This document shows positions 31,785 to 44,162 of a stretch of 64,000 nt of DNA, one piece after another. Both the position numbers and the translations under genes were made by a program. The DNA comes from Stemphylium vesicarium (lineage: Eukaryota > Ascomycota > Dothideomycetes > Pleosporales > Pleosporaceae). Positions within the stretch are counted from its first letter, which is position 1. Each line of letters begins with the position of its first letter. The notes beneath the pieces were generated by a model. That model had not been told where the DNA came from, searched no databases, and saw only the letters and a program-made list of their open reading frames with translations. The stretch is taken from the NCBI GenBank assembly GCA_004380135.1, contig QXCR01000003.1, positions 434,001 through 498,000 of the forward strand, read 5' to 3'.

Positions 31785-33603
31785 AGCTAAGAAGTTTGTT
31801 TATGACCACGTTGTGGGATAGAGATGACGGATGTCTAATCCCTGGTGCTGCTCGAGAATCTTTTTGCAATTCACCAGTCGCGCTGATTGCATTGATTGCT
31901 GTCACTTCAAATCGTGCTTGGATACACGCTCACCGTACTGGAGCTCGACAACTGGCGGTGTTTTGGTGGGCTAAAGACTAGGTCGAGGCTGGCTTAGCGT
32001 GGTGTGTTAGCGCCTTTCGCGTCAACACGTGATCGTAGACTTGGCATCTCTACACAGTCAAGTCTGTGAGCACTGGCCATCGTGAGCACAAAAAGTGGCC
32101 GAACTTTGCTTTTGAACGCGCGATAGTGGGAAGTGGAAAGTGGAAAGTGGGCAGCTGGGTGGGACCAGATCGCATGTGAAGATGACGCTATCACCATCTG
32201 CTGGAATAAGGGGGAATTGAAGACATCGCTTTGTGTGGTCCCGTCTAGCGGAATGAATTTCAATATCATAAATCCACGGTAGGCTAATTTCTAGTCTCAC
32301 TTGTCAAGACTACATGGCCTTCTAGCTCGTGAGTTCACGTCTCATCAGGAGAGGAAGGGATAGGAGAGGTGAGCTTTACCTGTCGTTTTAGGCATTAGGC
32401 CGAGGTAGCACCAGAGGGGGGATTCAGGAGATTGCACACCTTTTACGCCTCTGTCGCAGCGACGACCAGCATCAACTCAGCTCAACGCCTTCAATTGCAG
32501 GCGTCAGTGTGAAGCGGTGCCGACGATTAGCTGGCAGGAAGGATTGATGTCACGAGGTACGAATTAATTTGTAACTCCATGTTACATCGAGGGGTTAGCG
32601 TACAACGACATCATAGCGCACGATAACCTATTCATCGGAACCTGGCTCTCTTTGCAGATCCTAGCCCCACAAGTGGGAGATGGCAGAGATAACGTGGTAT
32701 GCTCCAGACTATGGCGTATGGTGCCTCTTGAGTGCGTCGTCTTCCTGCAGTGTATTTGGCACGTCAGCCATAGCATCACGACTATTGAGATTTACAGTGG
32801 AACCAGGTTCATGCGTACGAGACAACGGCCCTTCGGTTCGGGAGCTAGTCGGATCAGCAGCGGGCACATTTACTGCAGGGTCTGTTCCACATCGCACTGC
32901 CCGTAATTGCTTTTACCTCGCTGTCACCGGGATATGGCAGTCAGCAGAGGGAGGGCTTGAAGTGGGCGAGTCGAAGAGACGTGAGGCGACCTTGTAGCTG
33001 CCCCGGTCGCATGTGTGGTGGATGACGCTACGAGGGACAACACATCATCTCTCCTGCACCAATGGCACACGGCGAACAGGCGGTGTTGCGCGTAGATGTT
33101 CAAGGCCCCGGGCCCAATGTGCTGGCGACGGAAGCAGAGATACGAAACAGAGGCCCTTTTGGCCAGCAGGTGCCACATTAGAGAGGCACGACTAGCCTCT
33201 GGCAGAGGGCTTGGCAAACAGGGATAGGCGGTTTACTGGATGTCGATTGGAACTTATTTCGCTAGAGCCCAAAGGAGCTGGGAGCCCTGCCTGAAGGGCA
33301 ACTGCCTCGCCTTTCTCCTTTCCCGCCAGCAGCAAGTCGTTCTCTACGGCCGTCGCAGTCCTGGACACTTTGCTGCGACCTCTTACACCCAACATTGCTC
33401 ACGATAAAAGTAATTACGCTGCCATTGAATAGGTAGCCTCCGGTCCCTGCGTCTGTCTGCACCGCGCTACCACGGCCGCGTCGCGCGCCCTCCCCAAGCG
33501 CACCTGCGTCACCGTCACCCCGTCTGCCGGCAGTGGCAGAAAGTAAATACAGCCCACACCACCACCACTACGGTCACGGCCACGCACGGCACCACACCGA
33601 GCC
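31785..33603. other. Intergenic region without a supportable gene
   Basis: About 1.8 kb between divergent genes. Near 32125 the 7-bp unit GTGGAAA/GTGGGAA is repeated about four times in tandem. The last 100 bp are C-rich with CACCACCACCAC. Open frames of up to about 130 codons overlap antisense frames and lack motifs. It should contain both promoters. Confidence 0.45.
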
Positions 33604-36600
33604 ATGCCATTCTTCAAGAATGTCTTCGCCTCCAAGGACAAGCAAAAGGGAGCAAAGACGGCCCCCGAGCCCGCCGCACCGCCGAAGCCTCGCTGGGAGG
33701 AGTCGTGGACGCGCAAAGATGTCGCGCCAGATGAGATCCAGGAGCTCATCCACGTCTGCACACAAGAAATGAAGTCGAGGGGTAGGTGACGGTCGCGAAT
33801 TGACATGTGCCCGGCCAAGACTAACTAGCAGTAGCTCTGGACATGCCGTTTATGCTTCTTCCTTTCCGCCCCACCTCGGATACCAGTGCTTCCCGCAACT
33901 TTGTCCGCAACTTCTTCAAGGCCGCATACGAGGGAACAGGCCAGTACTCGGGCGAGGGACTAGCGCAGGAACTGCGCCTGACGGAGCCGTTGGTAGGAGA
34001 TGCCCCTCCCGTTCACGGAAAACGGGGCAATGCGCTGACAGACACAGACACTCTGCAGTATCATAAAATGGTGCTGGAGCAGACTCCCCGGCGGTGTGGT
34101 GACATGGGACGCATATGAACTCTTCCGAATCGGCGAGTCTGGTGAGTCCTCGTTGGCGTGTCCCCTCCACCCCTCGCTGCCTACTGACATGATGCATTCA
34201 GACTCCAACTTCGCCCGACATGCCTTCGATACCTTCATTCCCATGAGCGTCGACTCCGAGTCCCGTAAGCGCATAGTCTTCGACTTCTTCGACCTACTGT
34301 CCGCCGTAGCGGCGCGAGGCAAGAGCAACGGTATGGGCGGCAGGAAGCTCTCTCGTTTAGCAGGATGGTGGGCATTCGAGTTCCACGAGGACAACAAGGG
34401 CTTCGATGGCGGCTACAAGACATGGGCCAAGGCTGCCGATGCTGCCAGCCATCTCTTCTTCGCCTACTTGCGATCACTCTCACCAGAGATGAACATAGTG
34501 GGCGGCATCTCCGCCCTCCCCCGCTCTCTCCAAGCCCTCCTCTCCCAGACCGAGTACCCCCCTCAAGCCCCAACGCTCATGCAGTCGCGCACAACCAAGG
34601 TGGTCATGATCGTGGACAATGTCTCTCCGACTCCGTTTGCGCTTCTCCGCCGCGCCAAGCATTTCGAATACCGAGACGATGACGCCGCGCTGCAGAAGTT
34701 CTCCGAATACGAAGACACAGTAAAGGCTCTGACGGATGAGTGTCGCAGAGTGCTCGAGTGCATTGCAAACGCCAACCAGTCCGTAGTGGCGGCGTCGGCA
34801 GCGGATCCCAAGACACCCGACCCCTCGTGGTCCCGTTTCGAAGACTTTGGGTTTTCGGGCATCATGGACACCCCTACCACTGCCAACGGAACTTCTACCA
34901 GTGGTACTTCCAACGACTTTTCCAGCATTGGCTCTGGTCCCCGCTCCAACAACACCGATTTTGGTCGCCCCACAACCCCCTCATGGGCAGACTTCCTGTC
35001 TTCTGGCTTCGCAGATGAAAACAACCAGTCTCCTCCAACAACCCTGCTGTTGCCGACTCAGAAACTTCCACCGCTAGGCGAACACCGAGTACACAGCTCC
35101 CAATCGCACATGCGAAATGGTCTCAACGAGGATGATCTGGAGCCTGGTGAGCTAGCAAGCGTCACCCAATTCGAGCTTGACGAAACCTTCTGGTGGGTGT
35201 GGATGATCAGTCTGGCTTCTGAGGAGACTACGGAGCGAAAGGCCGCCTTTGGCAGATGCACATTGATCGAGACGCGTATCCAGGGCGCAAAATGGCTGGT
35301 CATGGAGGAGCAGGTCAAGGGCGCATCGCCTGGCCCTGAAGAAGGTGCATACATTGTGGAAAAGAAATCCAAGTTCAGTTTCACAAAACGTGGCCGGCTT
35401 GGCCGGCGGAAATCGACTGGAAAGAAGCCGACCGGAAAGGAGCCCTACAACCGCACGACCACCAACACCCCCATGAGCAAGACGAGCATTGGTCCGGACC
35501 AACACGCGAGAATTCAGGCCGCAGCCGCGAAATTGGCTCAGGGTGAGCGAGATGAAAAGGACGCGAGGGAGTTTGCACAGCGCCGAGGACGCAACGATGA
35601 TACAACGTCTGTCAAGACGAACAGCGTTCTGACGCTGCAACCACACTTGGTGAGCGATGCCGGTCCTGCCATGCAATGGGACAAGAAATTTGGTGAGGCT
35701 GCTCTTGACAAGAACACGCTCCGCGCCCAATATCTAGGTGATGTCAGTGCTGGCAGGGGGTCAAAGAATAACCTCACGGCGACTGCCAACGGTCGCGCAT
35801 CGCCGCTGCCTCCCAGTCTCTCGAACCGCGACTTGCCTGCATTGCCAACGTCTGAAAAGGACGCGACAAGTTTGAAGAGTGCGAAGCCCGCCGAAGAATC
35901 AGTGACGCCAGTGCCTTGGCCACATGAATCACCTACTGCATCACCGGCCCCGCATCAGAGAACCTTCCCTGTGGAACAAGCCGTCTCTCCCGCGGAGACT
36001 CCCTTTGCCACACCGCTTCCCATCCCAGAGGACAAGCCAGCTCAGACACCTGCGACTCCTAACCAGCACCCTGCGCTGAGGAAGCCAGTACCTGAACGCA
36101 AGCCTGTAGCCGCTCCGCAAATAGCGGCTGCGCAGCCCAAACCTCGTATGAGCGAGGATCTGCCTGGAAAGAAGATTTCGCCAAACAAGCTGAAGAAGAA
36201 GGATGGCGGGTTCAGGAAGTTGTTCGGGAGGAAGAAGACTGAGACGCCGGCGGCTGCACCTGTGCAACCTGCCACGACGGAATCCGCAGGCGATTCGTAC
36301 TTTCAGGCATCTGATGCCGTCCGCAGCACGTCTCGACTTGAGGACCACCAAGCCAATGCACGGGAGCCATCTCCAACCTACACAGACGAACAACATGAGC
36401 CTGTGCGAGCTCCGTCACCAAAGTATGACCCTAGCCCCGTCGAGTCTACTACCGACATGGTTCAGCCCGATCAATATGGTGCTCCTCCGGCTCCTGGTAG
36501 TGCAGCGACTCAACAGGAGATTGACAGTGCTTTCTCGCGATTTGATCAAGGCCCAATGGATGACATGCCTGCTTTCGCACCTGCAGATGACGAAAGCGAT

Positions 36601-36993
36601 GATGATGCCACTGCTGCTGCTGCTGCTGCCCCGACTGTGCCTCGACGACAGATTCAGCAAACAGTCCCTAGGACACCAACCCAACGTGTATCACAGGACG
36701 AAGACAACATTTCCGAGGAATCCGTCGAGTTCACAAAGCAACAGCAGTCACCATCCCAGGACCGGTGGGCACAGATCAGAAAGAACGCTGCGGACCGTGC
36801 AGCCAGATTGAGCGAGGAGCAGGTTCGCCGTAGCCGAAGTCAAAGTCAAAGCCAGCGCACCGATGAAGGTGAGACAAGCGGCGAGGAGACTATTGAGAGC
36901 CGAGTTGCACGTATCAAGGCTCGTGTAGCTGAGCTTACTGGCAACGTCGACGGTCAGCCGGTCGCAGCTGGGCCCGGTGGAAGACAGTGGTAG
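33604..36993 (+). CDS. Msb1/Mug8-family morphogenesis protein
   Basis: Four exons (33604-33781, 33835-33992, 34048-34141, 34202-36993) give 1073 residues. The third intron (60 nt, GTGAGT donor, TACTGAC branch, TTCAG acceptor) is a multiple of three without a stop, so it would be read through if missed. The first 250 residues carry the family domain: PRWEESWTRKDVAPDEIQEL, MPFMLLPFRPTSDTSASRNF, SIIKWCWSRLPGGVVTWDAYELF and KLSRLAGWWAFEFHEDNKGF. The domain is related to RhoGAP folds; yeast Msb1 works with Cdc42/Bem1 and Rho1 in bud emergence and wall integrity. The long remainder is disordered, basic, Pro/Ser-rich (KKKDGGFRKLFGRKK near residue 810) and ends in a helical segment. Neighbours give no further hint. 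Confidence 0.82.
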
Positions 36994-37860
36994 ATTGTGC
37001 AGTGGTAAGATGAACATTTCTCAGGCTTGTGTTTTACTGCTAACATTATAGCAGATCCCTTCTAGCATTACATACCCCCGTCTGTTTTCCAAGCGTCTTA
37101 AGAGCTCGATACCCCTTCGCCAATTTCGACTTTTTCGTTTTCTGTTGTTTCTTCCCGCTTTCTTCTGCGACCCAGATCGGCATAAATTTGCTTCTCCAAC
37201 TTTTCTACACGTAATACCCGTCAGTGTTGTCATTACAATACTTTCTACACCTGACATTTCCTGAGATTCAAATGTCTTTTTCACTTGTTCAACGTTTACT
37301 TGTTTTTTGTCTGCTGAGATACCTTGGGAGGAAAATGTACATTGTTGTCTAGGGGTACACATATCCTACACCTTCCTGCTTCTTTCTCTTCGCCAAAATG
37401 GTGGTCGTGGTTCACGTAGATGGCCCCCTTTCGGTGTAATTACATGGATGTTAACATGCTTGTATGGCTTATAGAAGATGTGTCTGTGGAACGTGTTTAA
37501 TAAAAGATTTTCTGTCTGTGTATTCTAGATCCAATACTCTAATGTGCATGTAATACGTACAATGATGGCGGAGCGAACATACCGACATGATGATCAAAAG
37601 TGTTGAGGTGATGTATCATGTTACTTGATGGTTAGATTTCCGCACTGCATTTGGCTACAACGTGTCCTTGTAGCTTGCGAGCGTGTATAAATATAGCCCT
37701 GCAATCTTTCCACCGTTACTTCCTTTTCTTCACATCTGTTTACTAAAAGTTTCCGCGATTACTAAAGACACGCCTTGTACGGTGTATGACCCCGTCTGCG
37801 TCGGTGGCAAAATCCACGGCAAACAAGTACAACCCCCTTTGTAGACTCACCACAATCCCA
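36994..37860. other. Intergenic region between convergent genes
   Basis: About 870 bp, T-rich, holding the 3' UTRs of the Msb1-like gene and of the minus-strand membrane protein. One minus-strand frame (37021-37362) has no ATG-linked signal or domain. No RNA gene was recognised. Confidence 0.45.
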
Positions 37861-38459
37861 TTAGCTATCCGCAGTTCGCTTTCCCTTGGTGGTTGCTTTT
37901 ACCTCTTCTTCACCCAATCCCCCTTTGTCATTCATAGCGCCCCACATCCAGAAAGATAACCATACACAACATCCTAGGAGGAAGGCCAATTGTGAACTGA
38001 TCAAGGCAGATCTCCATTCGTTGTTCTTCCCAGAGTACCATAGTACCAAGCCCAATAGATACTCCACAATGGCAAAGTCCAATAAGACCAACGGGGTCCA
38101 CGCTATCGCCAAATCCTTCCGTGTCGCTGATTCCCTGCCTTCGAATTTGAAGAGAAGCATTGTTGAGGTCATGACTGACGTCACAGAACCCAATGCTGAG
38201 CTACAAAGTAGACCTTCTGCGGCGCGAACAAGGACCGATTGGGTCGGGTGAAACTCATCGAAAGTCAGCACGGCTAGCGATAACCCGGCCACCAATGCAG
38301 AGACTACATTGAGCGTGTTGTAAAACCGTTGGAGCCGTTGGAAAACCAGGAATGCGCGAATATCGAGTGTCTTATTCACTGTGTTCGGTTAACGAGCTAC
38401 TGTACGAGCAAAGCGAGCGACTATTGCTTACGCTTTAGCTTATGCAGTATGTTGCACAT
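37861..38459 (-). CDS. Small four-helix membrane protein, 181 residues
   Basis: Two exons on the minus strand: 38459-38432 (28 nt, MCNILHKLK) and 38378-37861. The 53-nt intron has a GTAAGC donor, a GTTAAC branch and a CACAG acceptor. The main frame has no ATG at its 5' end, and joining this tiny exon restores one in phase. Hydrophobic segments lie near residues 33-50 (VVSALVAGLSLAVLTF), 62-85, 102-123 (WTPLVLLDFAIVEYLLGLVLW) and 137-157 (SSQLAFLLGCCVWLSFWMW). The C-terminus is charged and lysine-rich, presumably cytosolic. I do not recognise the family. Confidence 0.72.
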
Positions 38460-41400
38460 TGTAGTCGATGACCTAGACGGTACTTTGAGATTGCTCGAAC
38501 TAGGAATGTGGCTTGTGGTGGAAATTGTTTATTTTACAACCCCCACGGACCGCTAGCGAAAAGACGCATATTCCAAGATTTCGAGTCGCACATGCGCGGG
38601 GCGCAAGCTGTAGGCAGCACCGATATACGAGCAATGGTGGGCGGGGTAGACGGGGAGAAAACCTGTTTCTCCAGTCCAATATCGACGGCCCCCACCTCAA
38701 GCGAGATTGGAGCTGATGCATGATGTCATGTCTTGCAAGATAACGACTGTACAATATATTCGAACTCCAATCTTTACTCGCACTTGGAAATCATCTACCC
38801 TAAATTGAAAGGTGAGCATAATCCTACGCCTTCTTGCATACTAAAGGCAAAGTCACTCTGATCTTGGATGTTCGAAAATTGGCAAACAACCGTTGCTTTT
38901 CACGCTCGTGCAGTTAATACTTACGGCGTTATCGTATCAAGAAGTAACTCAGAGGATAGCCGATGCAGTCAAACCGAAAGTAGCCTCATTCCTGTTATCG
39001 GGCAAGGACTCCACCGTTGCTAAGTACTGCATCACCAAGTATCACCTAATCAAAGTCACTAACTATGATATAATTCAAGTATCTTGAATGCAGGTGACGG
39101 CTATAATGACATATATTAAGGGATGTGTGCAAACCTCGTCACTAACGAGAATGATGCACACTGTACGCGAGTATATACATAGGAAGCGCGGCTAGCCCTT
39201 ACAAACCGCCCCTCAAGATCCTCGGCGGGATCGCGGCATTCACCAACGAATAATCTCCCATAATCAACAATCTGTAAGACAGCGTTCTTTGAAGAAGCAC
39301 GAGACACTGCTCCAAAATCCTGGCATCCATTCCAACTAGCTCGTCATTATAAGCTTTCAGCAGACCGACCCAAAAGCCCTAGTGAATCTTGCACACGCTG
39401 TCATAACAGTTGTGCTTCGAGCCAGTGAGAATCCACACTACGTAGCCTGCCAGCCAGAGCAATTACCTATGTGTCCACAGTTCTGGGGTCTTGATAAGCT
39501 TGGCTCACTAGGCCATCATGCATTGGCTGGTTACAACAGAATTCGCCATGGACAATCGATACAGGAGGCCACCTTGGTACCAGACTCCGCAACAATCAAT
39601 TAAGTGGGTCTAGAGAGGCGATATTTGATTTGATTGATTACCTATTTAGGCCTAGTAATTACTCGTAGAGGTTTAACCTCTACTTAGATAGGTAAGTGGC
39701 CTTCATAAGAGGCATATTTGATTTGTTTGTTGCGGACTGTGCTTGGTATATGAGAGGAACATTACAGCTGGCCAACGCCACGTGCATTCAGGACGTCAAG
39801 ATCATTACGATCAATCGATAAGTGGAAGCTTTACATGTCAACGTTCTGGTAGTTAACGGAGTTGTCCAGAGATTCTTCATCACGCCGTTGACAAAGGCTG
39901 ACGGATGTCACATTGATGTAACGATACTACGGGGTGTAGGCCTTGCATACGGGCTATAGGTATCCCGTACTGTTAGTATCCAGTTCGATCTACAATTTTG
40001 TAGAGATTATTCGCAACTATACGCTGTTAAAGCTCCAAGTTGCAGCTTCTCACGTAAGCTTGGCATCTTCATATCAGGAGAATACGCGCTGAGATCATCT
40101 AAGACTTGAGTTTGAAGACATCGGTTACTGTAAGGTTGTTTTTCTGTGGGTGTTGCTGCCGCGGCACATTAAATCCTCCTGATGCGTTTTTTTTGGACTC
40201 GCGATGAGCGTACGTGTAGTGTTCAAAAAGTGCTCTTTGAAGCATGCGTGAACTCTGGGGTCTTTCGGTCATCTTTTCCGAATTGTAGACTATTGGAGGC
40301 GTGTTCAATGGTCGTAGTTGTCACAATCTAGAGCCGAGTATAAAAAGCCACCGCGATTTGCACTCTTTTCTACGACACAATTCCCCGTTCTTGTATTTTC
40401 CAAAAATACCCTTACCTGGGATCATGGTGTTTTCGTGGTTTGAGAAGTTCGATGTCAAAAGTGATAGATGGGGAAATATATGGGAACAGTGCTAGTCGAA
40501 GCTAAAAGTCTCGCAATGTGAAGACATAGATATTCTCATTCGTGCTTATTTAGCAAATAAAGAATAGTTCGCTTTATAGTATAAACACAAATTGTCATGG
40601 CCAGAGGAATTTGGTGGCAGACTCCAAAACTCAGTAGACCTGGTTGCATGCGAAAGAGATTTTTAGAAGCAGACATTTCAAGCTTTGCCTGATCTTTTGG
40701 TTGAAGCGGCCGGGGAGGCTGATCCTCCATCAAACCTTATGCACCCTGTTTTCGAATTCCCAAGGAGAACAGTGTGTATGTTTGGAAGGACGTCGAGCAC
40801 CGCGAAGTCTAGCTTTATATGCTGGTCCCGGAAGACTCCTTGGCCGAAAACATTTCATAGCACGAGCGGTGTCTTTCCGTCGAGAGAAGAGGAGAACCTG
40901 GATACATGCGTTTAGCTGGGAAATGACTTTCTCTACCTCCGGATTAGGGGTAGCGCTCATTGTCTCCTCAGCTCATCATCCGCACTCGTTAGTTGCAGAT
41001 TGCATCTCGGTAAGATCAACGACATGACCTGTTTCATGCTATTTTCGACGTTTCTCCTGTCATCTGCTCTCCTGAGTTTGCCTGGGTAATATCTTTTAGG
41101 CGCCGGAAATGCGAGGTTGTTGATCACAGTAATCTAGAAAGATAGTCGTTGTCATCAAGGAGCAGATAGTCTGGCGCTTCCTGATAGCATCTCCAGGAAT
41201 AACGCCTATACAGGGTATCAGCATCGACTGCGCGTTCATGAGAGGCACGGGTCTCGGGTTGGGTCCATACGGGAAAGTGGGTGGTGAGATGAGATCCTCG
41301 AGACCAAGAATAACGCGAGATCTCTGTACCTGCATCGACCGGGCCGTTGGGATGCAAGTAGCTGGTCGTAAACGGAGGTGTGTGACTAAGAATAGCAAAC

Positions 41401-43130
41401 GAGAGGTGTACCTGCGTCTGATAGATGGGTTAGACGCGCCGGGCCGCCTATCTTCCGGTGAGGTCGACAGTGTTGTGATGGACTGACGCGTCGCTAAGTG
41501 ATGAGACGATCTGGAATGCTTCAATTAGAAATGTCAAGCTTCTGTCATGAGAAAGTGTGCCGTTGAACCGCTGCGTGGATGCGGCACAGATCTCGCTTCA
41601 GCAAGTGAAGGGTGTCATCACACAGACTACAACCCCGCTGGTGGGGTGTACGAATGGGGAAGCAGGAGCTAATGCGAAGTCTGGAGAAGATACGAAGCGG
41701 GCGGCTAGGTGGGTGAGATTATGTCAACTGGATAAGAATATTGATGCGCGAGGAGGTGATGGACGAACAATAGCTTAGAAATGTGTGACGTTCTGGAGCT
41801 CTGGTGGTGAGATGGGGCCAGTCGGTCAATCAGGTGCGATGCAGGTGCGTCATCCTAGTGTGCCCGCGGGTTTGTGACATGCAGTTCTATAAATACCCCG
41901 AGGTTGTTTCGGCACATGGTTCGCGATGGCGCTAATCAGCACGTGCTGCGAGTGCGAGCCCTAATCCAACTTCAGTCTTGGACAGTTGGGTAAAGTGCCG
42001 GAAACACTGTGTTTGGACGCGCTCTGATTGACCACATGCGGCGTATCTGCAGAGAGACGTGGGTGATGAGGATGGGAGCCGGTTGGGGGCACCGTGCCGC
42101 AGACGGCGGGGAAGCGGGGTGGGCTCGAGTGCTGCCTGTGATGAAGGATGATGGGCGAGGTCGCAGCTTCACCAGGGACATCCCTTCACAGCGACGGAAG
42201 CTACAGTTTGAACTACTGATTGCCCGAGTGCTCAGCCATCGGTTGCGCTCAAAACATGGCCCGGCAGTGTTGGGTGCAATGCAGCACAGGAGTACACCGA
42301 ATGCTTCCGCGCTCGCGTTGCCCAACGCGGACTCCAGCCTCCAGCCTCCAGCCTTCTGCCAGTTCCGCACGCTGTCAAATGTGACCATCTCTGCAAGCGC
42401 CGAGTCCTGCTCCCGATGGATGTCGGTGAGATGGAGCGGTTTGCTAATCCAAGAGCATCTCCTGCAGTCAACAGGGCCTGGCGTGAGGGAAGGAGTGTAC
42501 GCGACCGTTATGCCGGCAAAATGTCGTGGTGTGGTCTGTCTCATGCTCAGACTGTATCCCCTTCAAGGGTCCGTCTCTTGTTCGCAGCTCAGATATGTCC
42601 TTAAAATAACTCAGCTGGGCGTCGCCGGTGGAGTAAACAGCCCAAGTCGAGTTAGACAGACGGCGGAAGATTGATTCACAGACGGCGGGCCAATGGCAGG
42701 GGTGCAGCAGACGTGGCACCATGATGCAAACCAGCATAAATTGCCTACAACCGGGCACACTAACAACGACATGGCCTGGGCTCTGTTCCAAATATAGCCG
42801 CGCCCACCCTCTCCATGGTCGCTTCCTTTGCACATCACATTGAGAGCCTCATCGACGCCGTCAGAGCAGCCTGCCGTGAGTGTATCGCGCATCGCAGCCA
42901 TATATGCCCTGGAGTCGCGAAAAGGAACTGTTTTCCCAGCGCGCCGACTTTCGCCGCCACTCCCTACTGCTGAAACGCTGCACGTGTTCGCCGTCGTAGC
43001 CACGCCGCTGCCGCGCAAGCTAATACCATCTGCTTTTGTTCCTCGAGGACCCTCGACTAGCCACACCAAGCCGACGCGCACACCTCACTGTCGCTCCATG
43101 CGCATTGACGTATAGACGTCGCCATCCACT
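38460..43130. other. 4.7-kb region with no supportable gene
   Basis: The longest gene-free stretch in the window. Open frames (plus 39382-39603, minus 41096-41524, plus 42009-42674, minus 41972-42544) overlap each other on opposite strands, lack domains and have no convincing introns. The part from 38.8 to 40.7 kb is more AT-rich than the flanks and carries the palindrome with direct repeats described separately. The last 400 bp are C-rich and probably form the promoter and leader of the MADS-box gene. Remnants of decayed genes or transposons are possible but not demonstrable by eye. Confidence 0.45.
39614..39725. repeat. Palindrome flanked by direct repeats
   Basis: AGAGGCGATATTTGATTTG at 39614-39632 is repeated as AGAGGCATATTTGATTTG at 39708-39725. 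Between them is the palindrome GTAGAGGTT-T-AACCTCTAC at about 39665-39683, nested in TACCTAT at about 39639 and ATAGGTA at about 39688. This hairpin-in-duplication layout resembles the footprint of a small inverted-repeat element or a recombination relic. Confidence 0.6.
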
Positions 43131-44076
43131 ATGGGTCGCAGAAAGATCGAGATCAAGGCCATCAAGGACGACCGGAACCGCTCCGTGTAAGTGAGGCTCT
43201 CTCGGCCACACACTCGAATTATCCTGCCCAGCGCTAACCTGCCGCAGCACTTTCCTCAAGCGCAAAGGAGGTCTGTTCAAGAAGGCGCATGAGCTCTCCG
43301 TGCTCTGCTCAGTCGATGTGGCTGTCATCATCTTCGGCCACAACAAGAAACTGTACGAGTTCTCCTCGGGTGACATTAACGAGACCATTGGCCGGTACCA
43401 ATATGTATGTAACCCCATTCACCCCAGAATAGAGAGCCGCGCTAAAGTGCCATGACACTGACAGATCACGCAGTATGGCGGCGCACACGAGCACAAGGGC
43501 CCCGAGGACTTTATGGGCAAGAAAGACGGCGACGACGACGACGATGACGATGAAGAAGGCGGCCTTCCGCGAGACTCGCACACTCCCCCGGAGCATGGCA
43601 TGATCCCCCCTCACATGCAACACCCCCAATTCCAGCACGTCAGACATGGCGCGCCCTCAATGTCTCCTCCCATTGGCAACGGTGCCTTTCAGCGCGGTCC
43701 CTCGCCGCAGCCGCCTCACCATCTGTCGCGTCCCAATTCGAGGGTAGGCCACATCCGTCGACCCAGTTCAAACCTCGCGCCGCCCCAGCCATATCCTTCG
43801 CAACCCCCACAACCCCCGAATAACTATGCTTACATGCCAAACCCGCCCTTTTACAACCCGCAGCCTGGCCAGCAAATGGCCCCCAAGCCACAGCCCACAC
43901 CACCCGCCGCGCAATACCCATATGCCCATCCCATGCCTACACATCCCCAAGTTCAGTACATGCAACAAGAGCAGCAGCGCCGACAGTCTATGCCGCCCAC
44001 ATTCCAACAGCAGCAACAGCAACAGCATCAACAACACCAGCAGCAGCAGCATCAACACCAACAGGAGCAGCAAGCG

Positions 44077-44120
<44 letters not shown>

Positions 44121-44130
44121 AGTCCAAGCT

Positions 44131-44162
<32 letters not shown>

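Noticed and set aside
42009..42674. 221-codon plus-strand frame and overlapping 190-codon minus frame
   Set aside because: Both strands are open over the same bases, neither has a motif, a good start or splice context.
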